Assembly: GCF_932526225.1 (NCBI RefSeq)
Contig: NC_064039.1
Location: 6,129,459 to 6,193,458 of the forward strand
DNA length: 64,000 bases
Source: Nematostella vectensis
Lineage: Eukaryota; Cnidaria; Anthozoa; Actiniaria; Edwardsiidae
Reading direction: 5' to 3'
Shown here: positions 21,401-34,360 of the stretch, piece after piece
How positions within the stretch are numbered: the stretch's first letter is position 1
Layout of the letters: every line of letters starts with the position of its first letter
Position numbers and translations under genes: made by a program
Notes under the pieces: generated by a model
Seen by the model: the letters and a program-made list of their open reading frames with translations, nothing else
What the model was told of the DNA's origin: nothing
Database searches by the model: none

Positions 21401-24400
21401 GAGTTGGGAATAGTTATGCTTTGTATTTATGGGGTGTGGAATTCTAATATCCCCCTTATTTATGTTCTTTATGTAGGTATACTGTAGGTTCAAAAATCTA
21501 GCTAGTACATACAACACTTGATGGTCAGTTCCTTATCATTTTCACCAAGTATATGTATACTTACAGGGTTGTGTAGTACTAATTTCTTTAGTGCTTTAAC
21601 ATCCTACATAACAAAGAGAAACATAAAGCTCGACATTTGCTTGTTACAGGTAGGTACATCTGATACAATTTCTTTTGTAACTCACATCAGTCAATGTAGC
21701 AGACATTAAAAATGCCTGATAAATCTTGGGCAGGTGGCTGTAAAACAGTTAGGAAAGTACAATAGGTTATTTTTTAGAGCAAATTGATGACAATAGTGAC
21801 TTTCTGCTCAGTTTTACTTAAAGAAAATTACACTCACCTTAATAAAACTTTTAAATCATCCTCATAACCATACGAGAACACAAGGTCTGCCTCATCAATT
21901 ACCAGCATCTGGAGGCTGTCCTTCAAGTCCATGTTCTTAGAGAATAACCCATCATATCAACAAAACTTCAATATATATTAGCTTGAGAGAGGCCCTATTC
22001 TAACAACCTAAAGGTTTCTCAGGGCTTCCTCAACACAAAATATATATAGTTATATGGTATAAGGTTTATTTTAAATATTTTTCTGTAAATTTAATTTACT
22101 TTTTCTATGTTCAGTAAATTTTGTGGCAAATAAATGTCTGTTTATGATTTGACTAAATTTTGACAGCTAATTTTTTTGAACATTGATACGTAGTATTGCT
22201 TTGAGTATTACCTTTACAATAAATTAAAAAATTAGATGTAACAATGGGAACTGACATGGAAAAAATAAAAAAGAACATACAGTTCTAATAAATACATAAT
22301 AATTGGTAATAGCTTCAGAGCAGCAAGCTGGAAAATTGCTCAAACATTTGCAGGAAACAACAATGATCCTGAGTGTTCAAACACAATTTGTAAGCACTCA
22401 AGGGAGGGTACTTTGTTGTACTTGGTACTTTGGTACGCCCTTGTACTTTGTTTGAATTTTCCACCCCTTTTCATGCTGGTGTAGTTTTTTAGTTTGTCTG
22501 TAGTCTCAATCATATCAGTGAGTATTTTTGGGAAAGTCAGCTGACCTTTGCTTGTATATGTCCAAGAATGCCACTTGGGGTCCCAACCACAATGTCTGGC
22601 TTGTCCATTAATAAAGGTCTATAACAAACACACAGCATCAATAACCAAAATCAAAAGTAGTAAGTAATGTGCAAATATTGCTGTTAATGATGGGTCCTTT
22701 CCATACTTGGTGGACGGCAAGTTTCCTTGTGTAACATCAGCAACTCTCACTTCTCTGGCACAACAACTTGATAGCTCCTATACAAAATTAAAGTGCATCA
22801 GTATTTTAGCACAGTTTAAAATTGAGATGTGCCTGTGCAAACACTGGTGGTTCAGGACTTAAAGAAGTTTTCTTAGAGTGCAAGGAAAACTAAACTTCTG
22901 CTAGCCTGAGTGTTTAGAAACAATTGACCTGTTAAAAACCATTATCATTGAAATCATATTGTCAAGTAATCAAACCTTAGCATTGCGTGCAGCTTGTTGA
23001 GCAAGCTCTTTAGTTGGTACCAAGATAAGGGCTCTGATGTACGACTCTTTGCAAGTCTGTAAACAACACACACAAATCAAGACAAACAAGAAGAGGCAGA
23101 TGGGCAGATCTACTGTTGGGATGGGCTTAGAGGGTCCATCCCTTTATTTTCAGAGATTAAGGTAATTTCCTTGAAATAGTTCTACAAGCCAGATTTTTTT
23201 AAAATTGGCATAAACAATATTGAAGGGCTTTCAAATCACATTTAAGGGATCACACTAAAAGACACTGTTTTTGCCACTATTTATACAGTAAAAAGCACCA
23301 TTTTGAAGTATTTTTACGGCTTTTAAGAGAAAATAAACTTTTTTTCTTCTTTCAGTATATCATTTTTCTGTAAATATTTAACTATTTGAGCAAATAAAAA
23401 ATGGGGGTAACCGACTTCGTTTTTCTGTCAAAGCAATTTTAAGTAAAAACGCACGCCTTGTGTTTTGTTTTCTTGTACAACTGTGGCGTGCGCGCACTTA
23501 ATACTGCCACTATGTACAGAAAAGGTGCGCAGTGCAATTCAAGGGAATTACCTTAAAGCATAACAACATGAAGAAATATAAGGAAACCCACAAAAGAACA
23601 CTGATACCAGATGTGTGTATAGAATTTAGATGTCTTTTAAATTTATTCATATTCTGAGAATTTCAGTTTGCAGTTGATCATGTAAAGTTTAATGAACTTG
23701 TAAACATGACGCTTCAGATCACATCCACTTTGTCTTGTCTTTGTGATAGTAACATAACAGCAAAAATGTCACCCAATCAGATGGAGGTACATAGGCTTAC
23801 TGAGTGTGCATAATGTAAATGCAGAATCCTTTCAAAATCAAAGAACGGGATGTTAAAATATATCAGACTGTACTGTATATATATATGAGTGTATAACCTC
23901 CTCCCCCACCCCTCTGACAATCCTGGCTTCATGCCTGAGCTTTGTAAATACAAATTATACCTGTTTCTCCTGTAATATTCTTTGAACAACAGGGATTGCA
24001 TAACTGTGAATGTGAAAACAAATAAGAAAATCATCGATGTGATCTCAAGAGATCTTTACGTCTCGTGAACCAAAACAAAAATCTCAAAATCTTACGCTGC
24101 TGTCTTCCCAGAGCCAGTTTTCGCACGAGCTAAAACATCTTTACCCTCCAGAGCCAACGTTATTGCTTTCTCCTGAGACCACATAGAAATAACAAAGTTA
24201 AAGGCAGTTCAAACTACAAGAAACACGAAAAGAAACCATGATTCTTACCTGTATCGGAGTAGGTTTTGACCAATTCAGCTTCGATATAGCCTTCCAAATA
24301 CAAAATAACGTCAACAGAAGATTCCCCTATACATGTTTTATGCTAAGCTTGACGAATACTTTTATTTACCTTTACAATGCGGTCATCCAGGCCCATTGAA

Positions 24401-24435
24401 TCAAATGATAAACTTTGTTCATCTTCGTCCGCCAT
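15444..24435 (-). CDS. DDX56: DEAD-box RNA helicase DDX56 (nucleolar), 24 coding exons
   Basis: Exons in transcription order: 24370-24435, 24249-24290, 24096-24172, 23961-24003, 22976-23056, 22707-22777, 22546-22618, 21838-21935, 21686-21737, 21565-21603, 21245-21309, 21026-21076, 20857-20910, 20475-20546, 19881-19969, 19716-19746, 19485-19534, 19340-19406, 18925-19025, 17397-17470, 17266-17296, 17006-17064, 16422-16527 and 15444-15613. All join in phase, giving about 553 residues (human 547). Motifs: Q motif [25 protein letters not shown] (residues 165-168), SAT (196-198), LLFVN, ARGIDF and HRVGR (370-374). [18 protein letters not shown] is diagnostic of DDX56, a factor in large-subunit ribosome assembly. 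The last exon is uncertain: it contains AAGGTAAAG, so either the frame runs to the stop at 15444 or a further short exon exists. Its 3' end converges on GATD3. Confidence 0.93.
15651..15815. repeat. About four tandem 42-bp repeats upstream of the DDX56 last exon
   Basis: Units contain TATTGCGCACATAGCA, then ACACTGTATTTGTAGC, with a few substitutions per copy. They lie inside DDX56 intron 23, starting about 40 bp from the acceptor of the last exon. Confidence 0.8.
19747..19880 (-). other. U12-type GT-AG intron 15 of DDX56
   Basis: Read on the minus strand, the donor after CATCTC is GTATCCTTG, the U12 GT-AG consensus. The 3' end has TTTCTTGAC, matching the U12 branch motif, about ten bases before the AG. 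Splicing here links APSS to a short Lys-rich exon and then ARGIDF, as expected in this helicase. Confidence 0.8.
20618..20812. mobile_element. G-run MITE family A, 195-bp copy in DDX56 intron 13
   Basis: The ends are imperfect inverted repeats: CAGACCTATACC at the left and GGGTACGGGCCTG at the right. Inside are two long G runs (about 20641-20658 and 20738-20753) flanking TTTTGTCTACAAATA and CCGAAAGTGGACCTTTGGCC. The same internal words recur at 37899-38319, 54298-54380 and 55680-57475. Confidence 0.75.
23161..23552. mobile_element. 392-bp TIR element flanked by TTAA, DDX56 intron 4
   Basis: Ends GGTAATTTCCTTGAA and TTCAAGGGAATTACC are inverted repeats with one mismatch, flanked on both sides by TTAA (23157-23160, 23553-23556). 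TTAA duplications are typical of piggyBac-type insertion, although TTAA could also belong to the inverted repeat. It is non-coding. Confidence 0.6.
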
Positions 24436-25062
24436 CTTGAATTTACACCATGTGAGTTTATATCGTACTGCGCATGCTTATGGAGCTCTAATGATCTTTT
24501 ACTGCGGGCTCATAAACACACGTGCACCTGTTCGCCAGTCCGCGCTCTCGTAACAAAAAACAATTTTCAGATTGTGAAAACAATCGGTAAAAATCATTAT
24601 CTCACTTCAAATACTTTTGGGAGTGTTATTTTTTACTTACATAGATGATTAAGCAGAGTAAAATATGAAAGGGGAAATGATTGTTACAAGAAGTTTTACT
24701 GTTTGGATGTAACGAAAACGAGACTTTGGTGACTAGCGTTACGGTAGAATTAGGCGGGGGTTTTGTTCGAACAATTGAACCCTACAATGATTCATTTATC
24801 ATTCATAAGCTTACGCATAAAGCTTATGTTTATCAGTAACTTAGCAGCAAAAAAGCTAGAATGAGAGCGACTCGTGTTTGTAACTCAACCCAAACGTTTG
24901 TGATCGGCGATTCACTCGTTTAAATCGGGCAAATTATAGCACGGTAGTTGGACTGATGAGAATAATTTTGAATCATATTAGATAGAGGGAGTATTTTTTT
25001 ATACCTTAGTCAATTGCGTATTGAAATATCTCTGGTAAATAATTTTGTATCAAGATTCAAAT
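24436..25062. promoter_or_regulatory. Head-to-head intergenic region between DDX56 and the TRP channel gene
   Basis: The 627 bp between two divergent start codons contain no supportable coding sequence and must hold both 5' UTRs and at least part of both promoters. No TATA box is placed convincingly for either gene. A short near-palindrome, CATAAGCTTACGCATAAAGC, lies near 24804. Confidence 0.5.
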
Positions 25063-27873
25063 ATGATGATCCCAAATGGAAAGACAGCTAACAACAAAGT
25101 AGCACCGGTTATCCTAAACGAAGGCAACATTAGCGCTGGAGTTGAGCCAGGGCTGACTAATCATGCCGATGCGCTCGAAGAAGAGATTAAACGGAGCAAA
25201 GGAAAAATAAGAAAACCCCGAGGTATCAACTCCATTGGTAGCGGTACGAAGGTAAAAGTTGGTTTCACAAGATGGAAGAAAGCAGCGTTAGATGGTATAC
25301 ACAAATCAAAGAATGAAGGACAGAAGAGAACTTTTAAAGATAAACTTAAAGTTTCTGGTGATAAAATCTCTCATCGCATGAACGCTGCACAATTAAGCGA
25401 CCTGGAAGACCTCGTAGATGGCGACGGCGCAAATAAACACAAAGGAAATGGAATCGCAAACGGAGCAAATGGAACCTCTATTAGTTCCTCTAGTAGAGCA
25501 TTGTTATATTACTTCGCTAAGCTGTCAGCGAACGCTAATACGAATGAAGTGATTGATCTTGAGTTTGTTGAGACGCTTATCAAGACAGGCGCATCAGTTA
25601 GTGTGACCGATAGACATGGACAGACCGTCATGCACGAAACGGCGCGACAATGGGAGGTAGCGGTGGCAAAATTCCTCATAAAAAGAGGTGAGAGATTGGC
25701 TTGAGTCACTCACAGGCCTATAGGTCGACCACAGGCTAGACCATAGGCCTAGATGTTTTATAACCTTTATTCTAGAGAGAGTTTATGGGGTGTATACCGC
25801 GGTGTCTATGCCTTGTCCGGTGTTGCTTGGGGTCTTGTATTAAAACAAAAACATAGATGAAGTATTGAAACAACTATCATAACATTAAGGAAAAACAAAT
25901 GAAATGATTTTGATAGATGGGTGGCTTGCTAGTTTCGACTAAATATTTAAAATGATGTTGCTTGAAAAATCATTACACAGTTTTGTACCCTTTTACTTTA
26001 TGCCTAATAGAGGTGCCTTATGTGTGGCTAACTTATGCCAATTCCGAGCGCATCGAGTTTAGTGTAGTAAGTCGTCATTTCAACGCCAGCAATTAGCGAT
26101 GAGGTGTTAACAACGCGATAATACCTGCAACATAATTGCACACAACAAACATTACACTTGTTAACGCCTACAAATTCTTACGTCCGTCTCATCTTTCCTG
26201 TCAAAAAATCATTGTCGCTATGATTACAATTTCTTCCAAGTGGTAAATGTCCCATATTTTTCTAGGCAGAAAGATCAACTCAATTATTTCCTATTATCAT
26301 TTACAATCGAATAAACAAGCCAGACTAAGCCGGGAATTTCAGGTCTTTTCTTTCATTTAAGCTCTCATATAGGTCTTCGTCTTGCCTGTACTACCCCTTT
26401 TGCTTTTCATTACCGAGAAATAAATACTCGGCCACTTCAGCAAAATTAAGCGAAAGTAAAATCATTTGTGGAACCTTTAATCCCCTTTCTGACCCCTTAC
26501 TACCCCTGTCGATCTCCTTGCGTTGCCTGCGCTCTCAAACCTCTCTTGACAATGAGGTCAGTTAGCCTGCGTAACAAGCAGAGGGATTGGAGAAAATAGA
26601 AAAGAGACTGCCTGGTATGAATAAGAATTTAAATATCTTCTCCCCACGCACGTGCGATCTCTTTTCCCGCCCCCTTGCGCTTACCACCTTACGGTAGAAG
26701 GTTAGTAATAATAATCAACGATAAACAAAACACATCATTTTCGCTACTAAGGTGCAAGTATAAACCAAGCAGACAGGTTTGGCCGTACTCCTCTGCATGT
26801 CGCTGCAGCGGTGGACTATCCAGACATGGTGCGCTTTCTTGTTGAGAATGGCGCTGATGTCCACGCGCGCACTTCAGGGGAGCTTCAGACTCCGATCCAC
26901 TACGCTGCGCGTAATGATGCCGCAACATCACTCAAAATGCTACTGAGGTGCGGAGCAAATATGGACGATCGCGACTACAAAGAGCGAACCCCGTTACAGG
27001 TAACGGTCCCAATGCACAGAATATTGCATATGTTAACGCAGCCCGATATGCATGATTGTGCTCAATGTACTCTGCTATATAAATGCTGTACAATAAAGCT
27101 TGACAATACGTTTTTTTTTAATTCAACGACGTAGAATGTTTTGTACTGGGCTGTCGATATGGCAAATGCTCATTTTTGAGCCCTGGGCGCGAGTGGACGC
27201 CGATTGAAATGAGGATGGAGCTAATTGAAGATCGATTGAAATTGAGACCAGCTCTTCGCTCTTGGAGGGGCACAGTTTGAAATAAGGCGCCAATTCGAAG
27301 CTGTGCGCTAAAACGAGCATTATTAACGGTACTTTTACATCCTATAAATGATGGTACGCGTAAGATGTTTGATGGTACAATGTTCGACAAAACTTGTTGA
27401 TCAATAATGTTCATACTCTCTTATTGTGCCACGTTTTTATATGTAGGCGACAAAAAAGTCTTCCTAGCTAGCAGGCATTCTGGAATCGTCACGCCAGCTG
27501 AAGCGCCTCCTAGCGTGGTGACTCCAGAACGGCTGTGAGGGAAACAAAACTCAGTCCTTTGATAGCACTGGAGTTAAAGTGGTTTTGTGTACGTCAAGTA
27601 CTGCTGATTTACGTCGGCTTTTGATTCACTTTTTGAGACCAGTGTAATGCGCATTTCGGTTTCATTCTGCTTTTGTGATCTGACCTCAGGTAGCAGCAGA
27701 ACTGGATCGCTCGGAGACCGCCAAACTTCTCGTCAAACAAGGCGCGGATGCTGGGGTGATGGACGATAGCGGGATGACGGCACTCGTCATGATGATCAGC
27801 AAAATGCCTGTTGTGGTATGTATCAGGAAACGGCTACTGGAGAGGGGAGAATAGGGTGAGGATTCTTATCATC

Positions 27874-27923
<50 letters not shown>

Positions 27924-30177
27924 GGTTGTCGTCGTCGTCGTCGTCGTCGTCAACATTATCATTATTATTATTAAGATATAATTATTAGAAAAAGCAGGGA
28001 CGTAGCAGGGGGTGGGGCACTGGGGGTTGGTGCCCCCCAATATTTTAAAAAAAAAATAAGGAAATGACCAGAAGGGGCGTGGCCGTGCCCCCCAAATATG
28101 TTCTTCATGTTTTTGTATTGTGCACATCAATATTTGATTGACCTTTAAACTCGCTCGGCCAATCCCTTAGATGCCTGGGTCTAAGGGATTTCAAGATTTG
28201 TGTGATAAAGATTTGACCAAGCGATGAAGTTTTTTTTACACATTTTTGCCTCGAGTCTCAAATTGACAGGAATCAGCATTTTACACCATGTTTTCTGGAG
28301 ATCAGGGAGCGGGAAAACTTTAACTCTTCTAAATATGGGCATCAATGCCCATATAAGGCAATGCATACGAAGGACACTATCCGCGGGGAATATGTTTGAT
28401 ATGCCTTCCCCCCCCCCAATCTTACGTGGCCTGCTACCGCACTGAAGAGGGAAGGGTGTGTGTATATATACCCATAAATAGCTGGTGGTATATAAGGGCC
28501 GAAATATATGCTAGAGAAAGGGGAGTATAATATTAATACAAAGGGGTGAAGCAAATAAACAGTAAGTAGCAGATAAATATCCACGAATGTCATTGCAGTT
28601 ATCCCATTTCTTCATAGGCAAAAGAGGCACTAAATCAATTCTACTCGTATGACCGGGCAAACCGCAAGCAGTATTTCTACTTGAACTACCTCGAGCCCGT
28701 CATACCAAAGTGTATTAATATCGGATGGCCGCAAACCGCGCTAGAAGTAGTTGTCCTGCATAAGCAGTTTGACCTTATCATGCACCCTGTCTACCAGCGA
28801 CTCTTAAAGGTCAAATGGCAACGCTTCGGCAAGAGAGGGGCATGGTTTCAAGCCATCTCCAGCTTGATTTATGTGATTCTTTGGACTGTAATAGGTATAA
28901 CAAAAGCTGACAAGCCGAGCGAGTACTACCAACCAATAAGTGAGAAGTGGTGGCGGATTGGACTATACGTGTTCGCCGTTTTGATGACTTTTAACGAAAT
29001 TCGACGCGAAATTTCCGACATCTTGTTTTCAAAGAAGGAACACAGGCTCTGGATGAAGTGGCGTGAAACGGAGCTACAGCGAGACTTGAAGTATTGTCAT
29101 CCGCGCTGGCCTGGGGAGAGAATTTATCTAATGCAAGAAATCGACTTCTTACATCAACAGGAGCCATCGTACTTCAATGACGCTTGGAACGTATTTGATT
29201 GGCTAACATACTGTATGGTAATGGCTTCCCTGGTGACGCACGGTGTATCTGTCTTAATTGACCACATGATGGTTCACAATGCGCACATCAATATCATGTC
29301 AGCCACTCTTATCTGCATCTGGATTCGTCTTCTCAAGACTTTCCGCGCGTTCACTGCGCTTGGTCCCTTTGTTGTCATGTTAGGTCATCTAATTTACGAC
29401 ATCCTGAAGTTCTTCTTTCTATTCGTTGTCTTCTACATCCCTTACGCAGCCTCTTTCTGGATGGTATTTTCCAGTCACAACATCAGTGGTTACTCTACCA
29501 TTGCAGATTTGCTTTTCTCAATGTTTCGCATGACCGTCGTGGACGATTACAATTACGACGAGCTTTCGAAAGCTGAGCCCATAATGTCCAAGATCCTTTG
29601 CGGTACCTATCTCGCCTTCTCAGCAATCATCTGCCTTAATCTATTTATCGCGTTGATGTCAGATACCTTTCAGCGTGTCTATGACAACGTCAAAGCAAAC
29701 GCCGCCATGCAACAGGCAAATACTATTCTATCGTTGGAAAACAATTTGTCTGTGACGAAAAAGAAGAAATTCGCGAATTTTATTCACACGCGCTGTAGTC
29801 CGGATGAGTTGTATTATGATGACGATGTCTTGGACGACGACGAAGGCGACCTGAAGCGCATGACGCATCAAATTAAAGAAGAACTCGAGGAAATGCACTC
29901 GAAGATGGATGCGCAGGGGAGTAAGAAGCGCGCGGGTGTTGACGGGGTAAAGTCGGATGTGACACGTGACGAGTTGGACGCGCTACGCGGGGATCTGGGA
30001 CGAGTAGAACAACAGCAACGAGCGATGACCGCGCAATTCCACACACAGATAGGCGAGTTAAAGGAAATGCTGAGAGATGTGATGGTGAAACTGAACAAAC
30101 CACGCAAAAAACGACACGTACAGACCAGCTTTGAGGAGCCTGGGGTCGGCGAGCATGGCCACTTACAGACTCTATAA
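25063..30177 (+). CDS. Ankyrin-repeat TRP channel, TRPA/TRPV group, four exons
   Basis: Exons 25063-25687, 26752-26999, 27690-27815 and 28618-30177 join in phase to 852 residues. A polar basic N-terminus of about 150 residues precedes about four to five ankyrin repeats (residues about 165-330; RFGRTPLHVAA and TPIHYAARNDA are typical). HPVYQRLLKVKWQRFGKRGAW leads into six membrane spans (S1 about 409-426 to S6 about 650) with a pore loop SMFRMTVVDDYNYD between S5 and S6. After S6 the segment IALMSDTFQRVYDNV with a following LENNL resembles TRPA and TRPV channels. An acidic DDDVLDDDEGD run and a long C-terminal coiled coil follow. It should be a plasma-membrane cation channel. I favour TRPA-like, but the subfamily needs a tree. 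The ATG at 25063 is the first in frame. Confidence 0.88.
27868..27973. repeat. Compound trinucleotide microsatellite in TRP channel intron 3
   Basis: A (CAT)n tract with one CAC interruption passes into (GTC)n and then (ATT)n, starting about 50 bp after the exon 3 donor. Confidence 0.9.
27993..28443. mobile_element. G-run MITE family C copy in TRP channel intron 3
   Basis: The left part reads GCAGGGACGTAGCAGGGGG, then GGGCACTGGGGG and AGGGGCGTGGCCGTGCCCCC. The right part has CCCCCCCC then GGCCTGCTACCGCACTGA. The same words in the opposite order occur at 62152-62385 and, in part, at 42255-42310. The exact ends are uncertain. Confidence 0.6.
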
Positions 30178-31800
30178 GAAAAATAGCTCGAGAAAAGGGT
30201 TTTGAATATAGCTAGTAAAAGGGAGTGGGATTTATCTAAGGAAAAGGTAATTATTTATGAAGATCAAGTGCTTACCTTGTTTGACCACAAAAAATGAAAT
30301 TCTCCCAAAATGGCCACTTGGTGTGCAAATCTTTTTAGGGTGGGAGGGGGCAACGTGAGAATAGTCTCAATTTGGTTAAATTTCTCAATTTCTTTATACT
30401 ACTTTACCTCAAGTCATGTTTTACACTAGGCAATTCCACTGCAGACGCACCTATTAGTAATTCGTCTCGTATAAAGTTTGCTACGACGTCACAAAAATGA
30501 AAATGGAAAACAGAAAAGAAAAGAAAACACACACAGAGGGCGAAGCTTCATCCGTATGAACCTGTTATCATCATTTCCTTGGCTGATGCATTTTGGTAAT
30601 ATAACTAGTAAAACCTCCGTAAAAAGTGAATCGTACATAGAGCGTGGGGGGGGGATGTGCAGGGGGTTGCGCGCCCCCTTCGTGCTTGCCTGACCCCTGT
30701 AATGGAAACAAATACGACAGCATCATCAAAACGCTGGGTTTCTGTTTATGCGACGACGGCAGCAACATAAACCTTATAAAAAAATCGTCTATCCCTTTTC
30801 GTACCCGGCGCAAAGTCGTTTTTTTATGCGGCATAGTCAAAGGATTTTCCTAAACGCCGCCCCAGTGAAAGAAAAGTGATTCCACAGTTCTACATAGATC
30901 AAAGAATCGATACCGATTCACATAAATAATTGTAGACATTTGAAATTCAAGGAAGATGATCGCCAATAAAATGTGCAGACATTGTTTGTTTTATCAATCT
31001 AATCATCGCAAACATTGTAGAATCACGCATTTTAATTAAAACTTCTGACGAGAGATTTTTTTTCTTTATTTGCTATCATACTTATACTTCTTGTTAGAGA
31101 GCATTATATTGAAATAAGAAGCTTGCATAAAAAAAATAGAAAGAAATTGAAATATGAATGAAGGAAGTGTGGAGGGTACAATGATAGCCCCACCCCACCC
31201 TGGCACTATTTAATGAACAGAAAAGCATTGGTCGACATGCTCCACTTGACAGTGCTGAAAAACGCAAGACTAGTTCCAGTACCGCGCGGTTAAACCAGCC
31301 TTTTTGGTGAAATGGCGGCGTTTTACCGGCGAACTGTCACATTTTGGCGAATGCTAAGAAAACTAGACCAAACCTAAGGCTTTAATTTTCTTTATGATTC
31401 CCTCATTATCACACAAATCTGTCATCTTTTGTACAGTCTGGTTTTAATGCTGTACAGTAAGTCAAAACAGCGACGAAGTCAGCCTTTCGTACCTTTACTC
31501 GAACGATTCAACACTGAGATTTTGTTTGTTTTCGCCAGAACACGCGCATGCGCATACGTTATTCAGCACTGTCGCTCCACTTAGCAGTGTCTTGATTCTT
31601 ACCACTCTGCGGTTATATTTCTCAAATCACGCCAATTCTTATTAGATTGTGCACCAAAGCAGCTGGCCTTGTTAGAGGCCTTTCATCTGAAGCTTTATCA
31701 ATCGAAAAAACTTGATTGTCACGGAAGAAACTGGTTGCAAATCGCGAAGTACGGTCAAAGCCGGGTATCAGATCATCCGCTTCACCGATTGAAACCCACC
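30178..31800. other. Intergenic, no supported gene
   Basis: It holds a G-run and GC-rich fragment at about 30643-30695 (GGGGGGGGATGTGCAGGGGG), related to the poly-G MITEs, and the inverted-repeat element at 31240-31580. No convincing exon was seen on either strand. Confidence 0.5.
31240..31580. mobile_element. About 340-bp inverted-repeat element
   Basis: The arms CTCCACTTGACAGTGCTGAA (31240-31259) and its near reverse complement at 31557-31580 (TTCAGCACTGTCGCTCCAC) enclose non-coding sequence. A further GCAGTGTC copy lies just outside the right arm. No clear target duplication was identified, so the exact ends are uncertain. Confidence 0.45.
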
Positions 31801-32370
31801 ATGTCCCCGTGTTGCAAAACAACGACTACTTGGGTACAAAATCTAAAGATTGGTCAGGAATATCGGCAGTACACTGTCCAGCTCCTTCGCGGGATCGGTT
31901 GTTGTTGTGAAGAGTATGAGATCTTTGTAAATGGCAAGGTTCACGAGCAACACCATCTCTCGTACAACCCCTGCAGTCCACTATGCTGTCCTGGTGGTAG
32001 CTACGAATGGCAGCAGGATGGCCACCACTTCCTTTTAATGTACAATTCCATGTCATGGACTAACTCTTTTGGAGGTTATCGGCTTTTTATAAACGGCATA
32101 GACGTTAACACTGGCAGAGAATTCTCGGCGTTTTGGCGGCGTCGTGGCTGGCAAGCAGTCTTCGCAGGCTTGTTGATGATTTTCCTCGGCGTTGCATGGG
32201 CGTTGATTTTTCACTACCTCATAAAAAGCGGTGAAACTTATATTGTTGGCTATAGTCTTGTCATAACCGGCGTCATTTACATCATCCTTGGTGTGATTCC
32301 GTTGCTGCGATACCGCAAATCGAGACAAGATGGGTTACCAGTCATGGAGTACTCTGTCAATACCGTGTGA
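31801..32370 (+). CDS. Two-pass membrane protein with beta-rich N-domain, founder-like member
   Basis: A single open frame of 189 residues beginning at the first in-frame ATG; the frame is open upstream to 31669 but without an ATG. Residues 1-115 are Cys-rich and rich in predicted beta strands, with two repeated hallmarks: EIFVNGKVH (about 40-48) and RLFINGIDV (about 94-102), separated by NPCSPLCC and a YEWQQDG turn. FSAFWRRRGW leads into two hydrophobic spans (about 118-140 and 148-169) and a short basic tail. There is no signal peptide. The same plan occurs in the three genes at 34736-37442 on the other strand. The paired (V/I)NG strands with an intervening aromatic resemble the fold pattern of FAIM-type domains; that is only an inference. 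Function unknown. Confidence 0.75.
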   Translation: MSPCCKTTTTWVQNLKIGQEYRQYTVQLLRGIGCCCEEYEIFVNGKVHEQHHLSYNPCSPLCCPGGSYEWQQDGHHFLLMYNSMSWTNSFGGYRLFINGIDVNTGREFSAFWRRRGWQAVFAGLLMIFLGVAWALIFHYLIKSGETYIVGYSLVITGVIYIILGVIPLLRYRKSRQDGLPVMEYSVNTV

Positions 32371-34360
32371 TGATATAACGTCATGATCAGACAGGGAGTA
32401 TAGGGCTAGATAGGACATAGCGAAATAGCTACAAAATGACAATGCCAACAATCGAAAACTCTGAAAAAAATGTCAAATGTAGCAGACCAGGATTTAGAGC
32501 GATAGTTGCCAATAGCTACACATCACAACAAAAAAAGATTCTTCAAGCTTTCTTATGCCAAAGAACGTTGAAATTTAAGTAATCTGTTTTTTAAATGACG
32601 GTGGAAGATTTGGGACGAGTGGAATGACCCTCTCCCCAAGCTGCCTATTTTGTTGATTTTACAGATCAGTATTATAAGCCCTGACGAATCAGGCCAAGAC
32701 AGGTGAAATTTGAGAATACTGTTCATGGCGAAGTGGAAACGCAGCTTTTATTGACTACATAACAGTTTATATTTTGGTTTTAAATGGGGAGCCAGCCTAC
32801 GAACCTGTGAAGGGATTAATGGTGTAAATAGAAAGACTACAGACAAGCTTGCGCTGATGTTTTGCTCGTTTGCCCTTTGTCTGAGCAAATGAAACTGAAT
32901 GGGTTGGGGGAGTGGTATGTAATGGTATTAGTTTAAATGTAACACAGACTACCCTGCCAATGCCCAGACTGTTGTGTGCATCCCAATATTCAAACAAATA
33001 TAGAAAAGCACTTGAAAAGTAGAGGTAATACTGTGAGCTTCTATGTTAGTTAGCTAATAAGCACAGCAATCAGAGTGTATCAAATATGATGCTCACAAAG
33101 AGTATGCAAATAGAATAAGCCCTTTTCTCTGTTGTTTGTTTTTGAAAATAAACAGTATTTTATGATGGGGTCTGGATGAACAAAGGAATGGCAAACCAAT
33201 GTCAGGCTGCAAGTGAACACCAACCATTTGTAACAAAAGATAATAAGTAAATGTTAGTAACTACTGTGCTAGTCATTGATAGTTCCAGTACATTTTCCTG
33301 TATTGTTATGAAATACACCTTTTGCTGTTCATTTACTGAAATAGGGATATTCACACAAGCAAAAAAGCATTGTCTTCATAGCAAACACTCGTACAATAAC
33401 ACTTAGGGACTGGTCATTTATTACTGGGGGGAGGCGGCAAATATGTAGGGGCGGGGCTATGTATTTTGGGGCACCAATTTAGGGGGGTCTTATTTTTTTT
33501 GGCTGTCATGAAAGGGGGTCAAATGTTTGCAAATTTTTGGGGCTCCGGACTTAGGGGTTTTTGCAAAAAATACCCCCCCCCCCAGTAATTAATGACTGCT
33601 CCCTTTTGAAGTCTCAAGAGCACAATGGAAATTTAAATAAGAATTTCAGCATTGAATTGGACATTCATTAGTATGATCGTTTACACTCAAACTTTTATTA
33701 GCAGTTTTGTGCTATCAACAAACAAAAACATGCATTTGATAAAGTGCTTTAGACATTTATTTAAACGATACATATGTCTGCATTTTTCATAAAATTCTAA
33801 GAGTTTAATATTGTAGAATTTCACATTGAAACCTTAACTTTTGTATGGTTTAAACAAATTTCCAAAACACTTTATCATTTTTTGCTTTGTTTTGCAAATC
33901 AAGTTTGGATACTGGAATTAAATAAAACAGTATAAAAGTGATGCTGCTAACAGAATATATCGTACAAGATAGATATATATGAGCTTAGTAGTAAGTCTTA
34001 TCTGAGCATTTTCAAGAAGGTCATGAGCGGGGGTAGTCACCCTTTGTACAAGCTGATGCCAAAAGTGAAGACTTCACTTCGCCCCTAGTAGTCTTTTGCC
34101 CAAGATCAACACAGAACGTTTTAAGGCCTCTTATGTAAATAGACTACATTTTAAACATAAGCTATGTGTATAAGTGACCTGATGATAGATTTTTAGATTT
34201 TAATTATATATTATATAGCATTACATTATATAGTATATAGTTTCAGACTTATTGGTATGTATTTTTACTGATATTTTAATAAAAACATTATTATTATTAT
34301 TATTATAATAGTAATAATTTATCAGTTCATTCTGAATGCATTGCATTGCTTACCTATGAT
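32371..34360. other. Intergenic, no supported gene
   Basis: AT-rich sequence containing the family D element (33405-33604) and, at about 33315-33357, a fragment with ACACCTTTTGCTGTTCATT that matches the ends of the long-TIR element at 59773-60620. No exon was recognised. Confidence 0.5.
33405..33604. mobile_element. MITE family D, 200-bp copy
   Basis: The inverted ends AGGGACTGGTCATTTATTAC and GTAATTAATGACTGCTCCCT (33585-33604) are near reverse complements, each bordered inside by a run of G or C. A larger copy with almost the same ends lies at 57739-58512. Confidence 0.75.
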
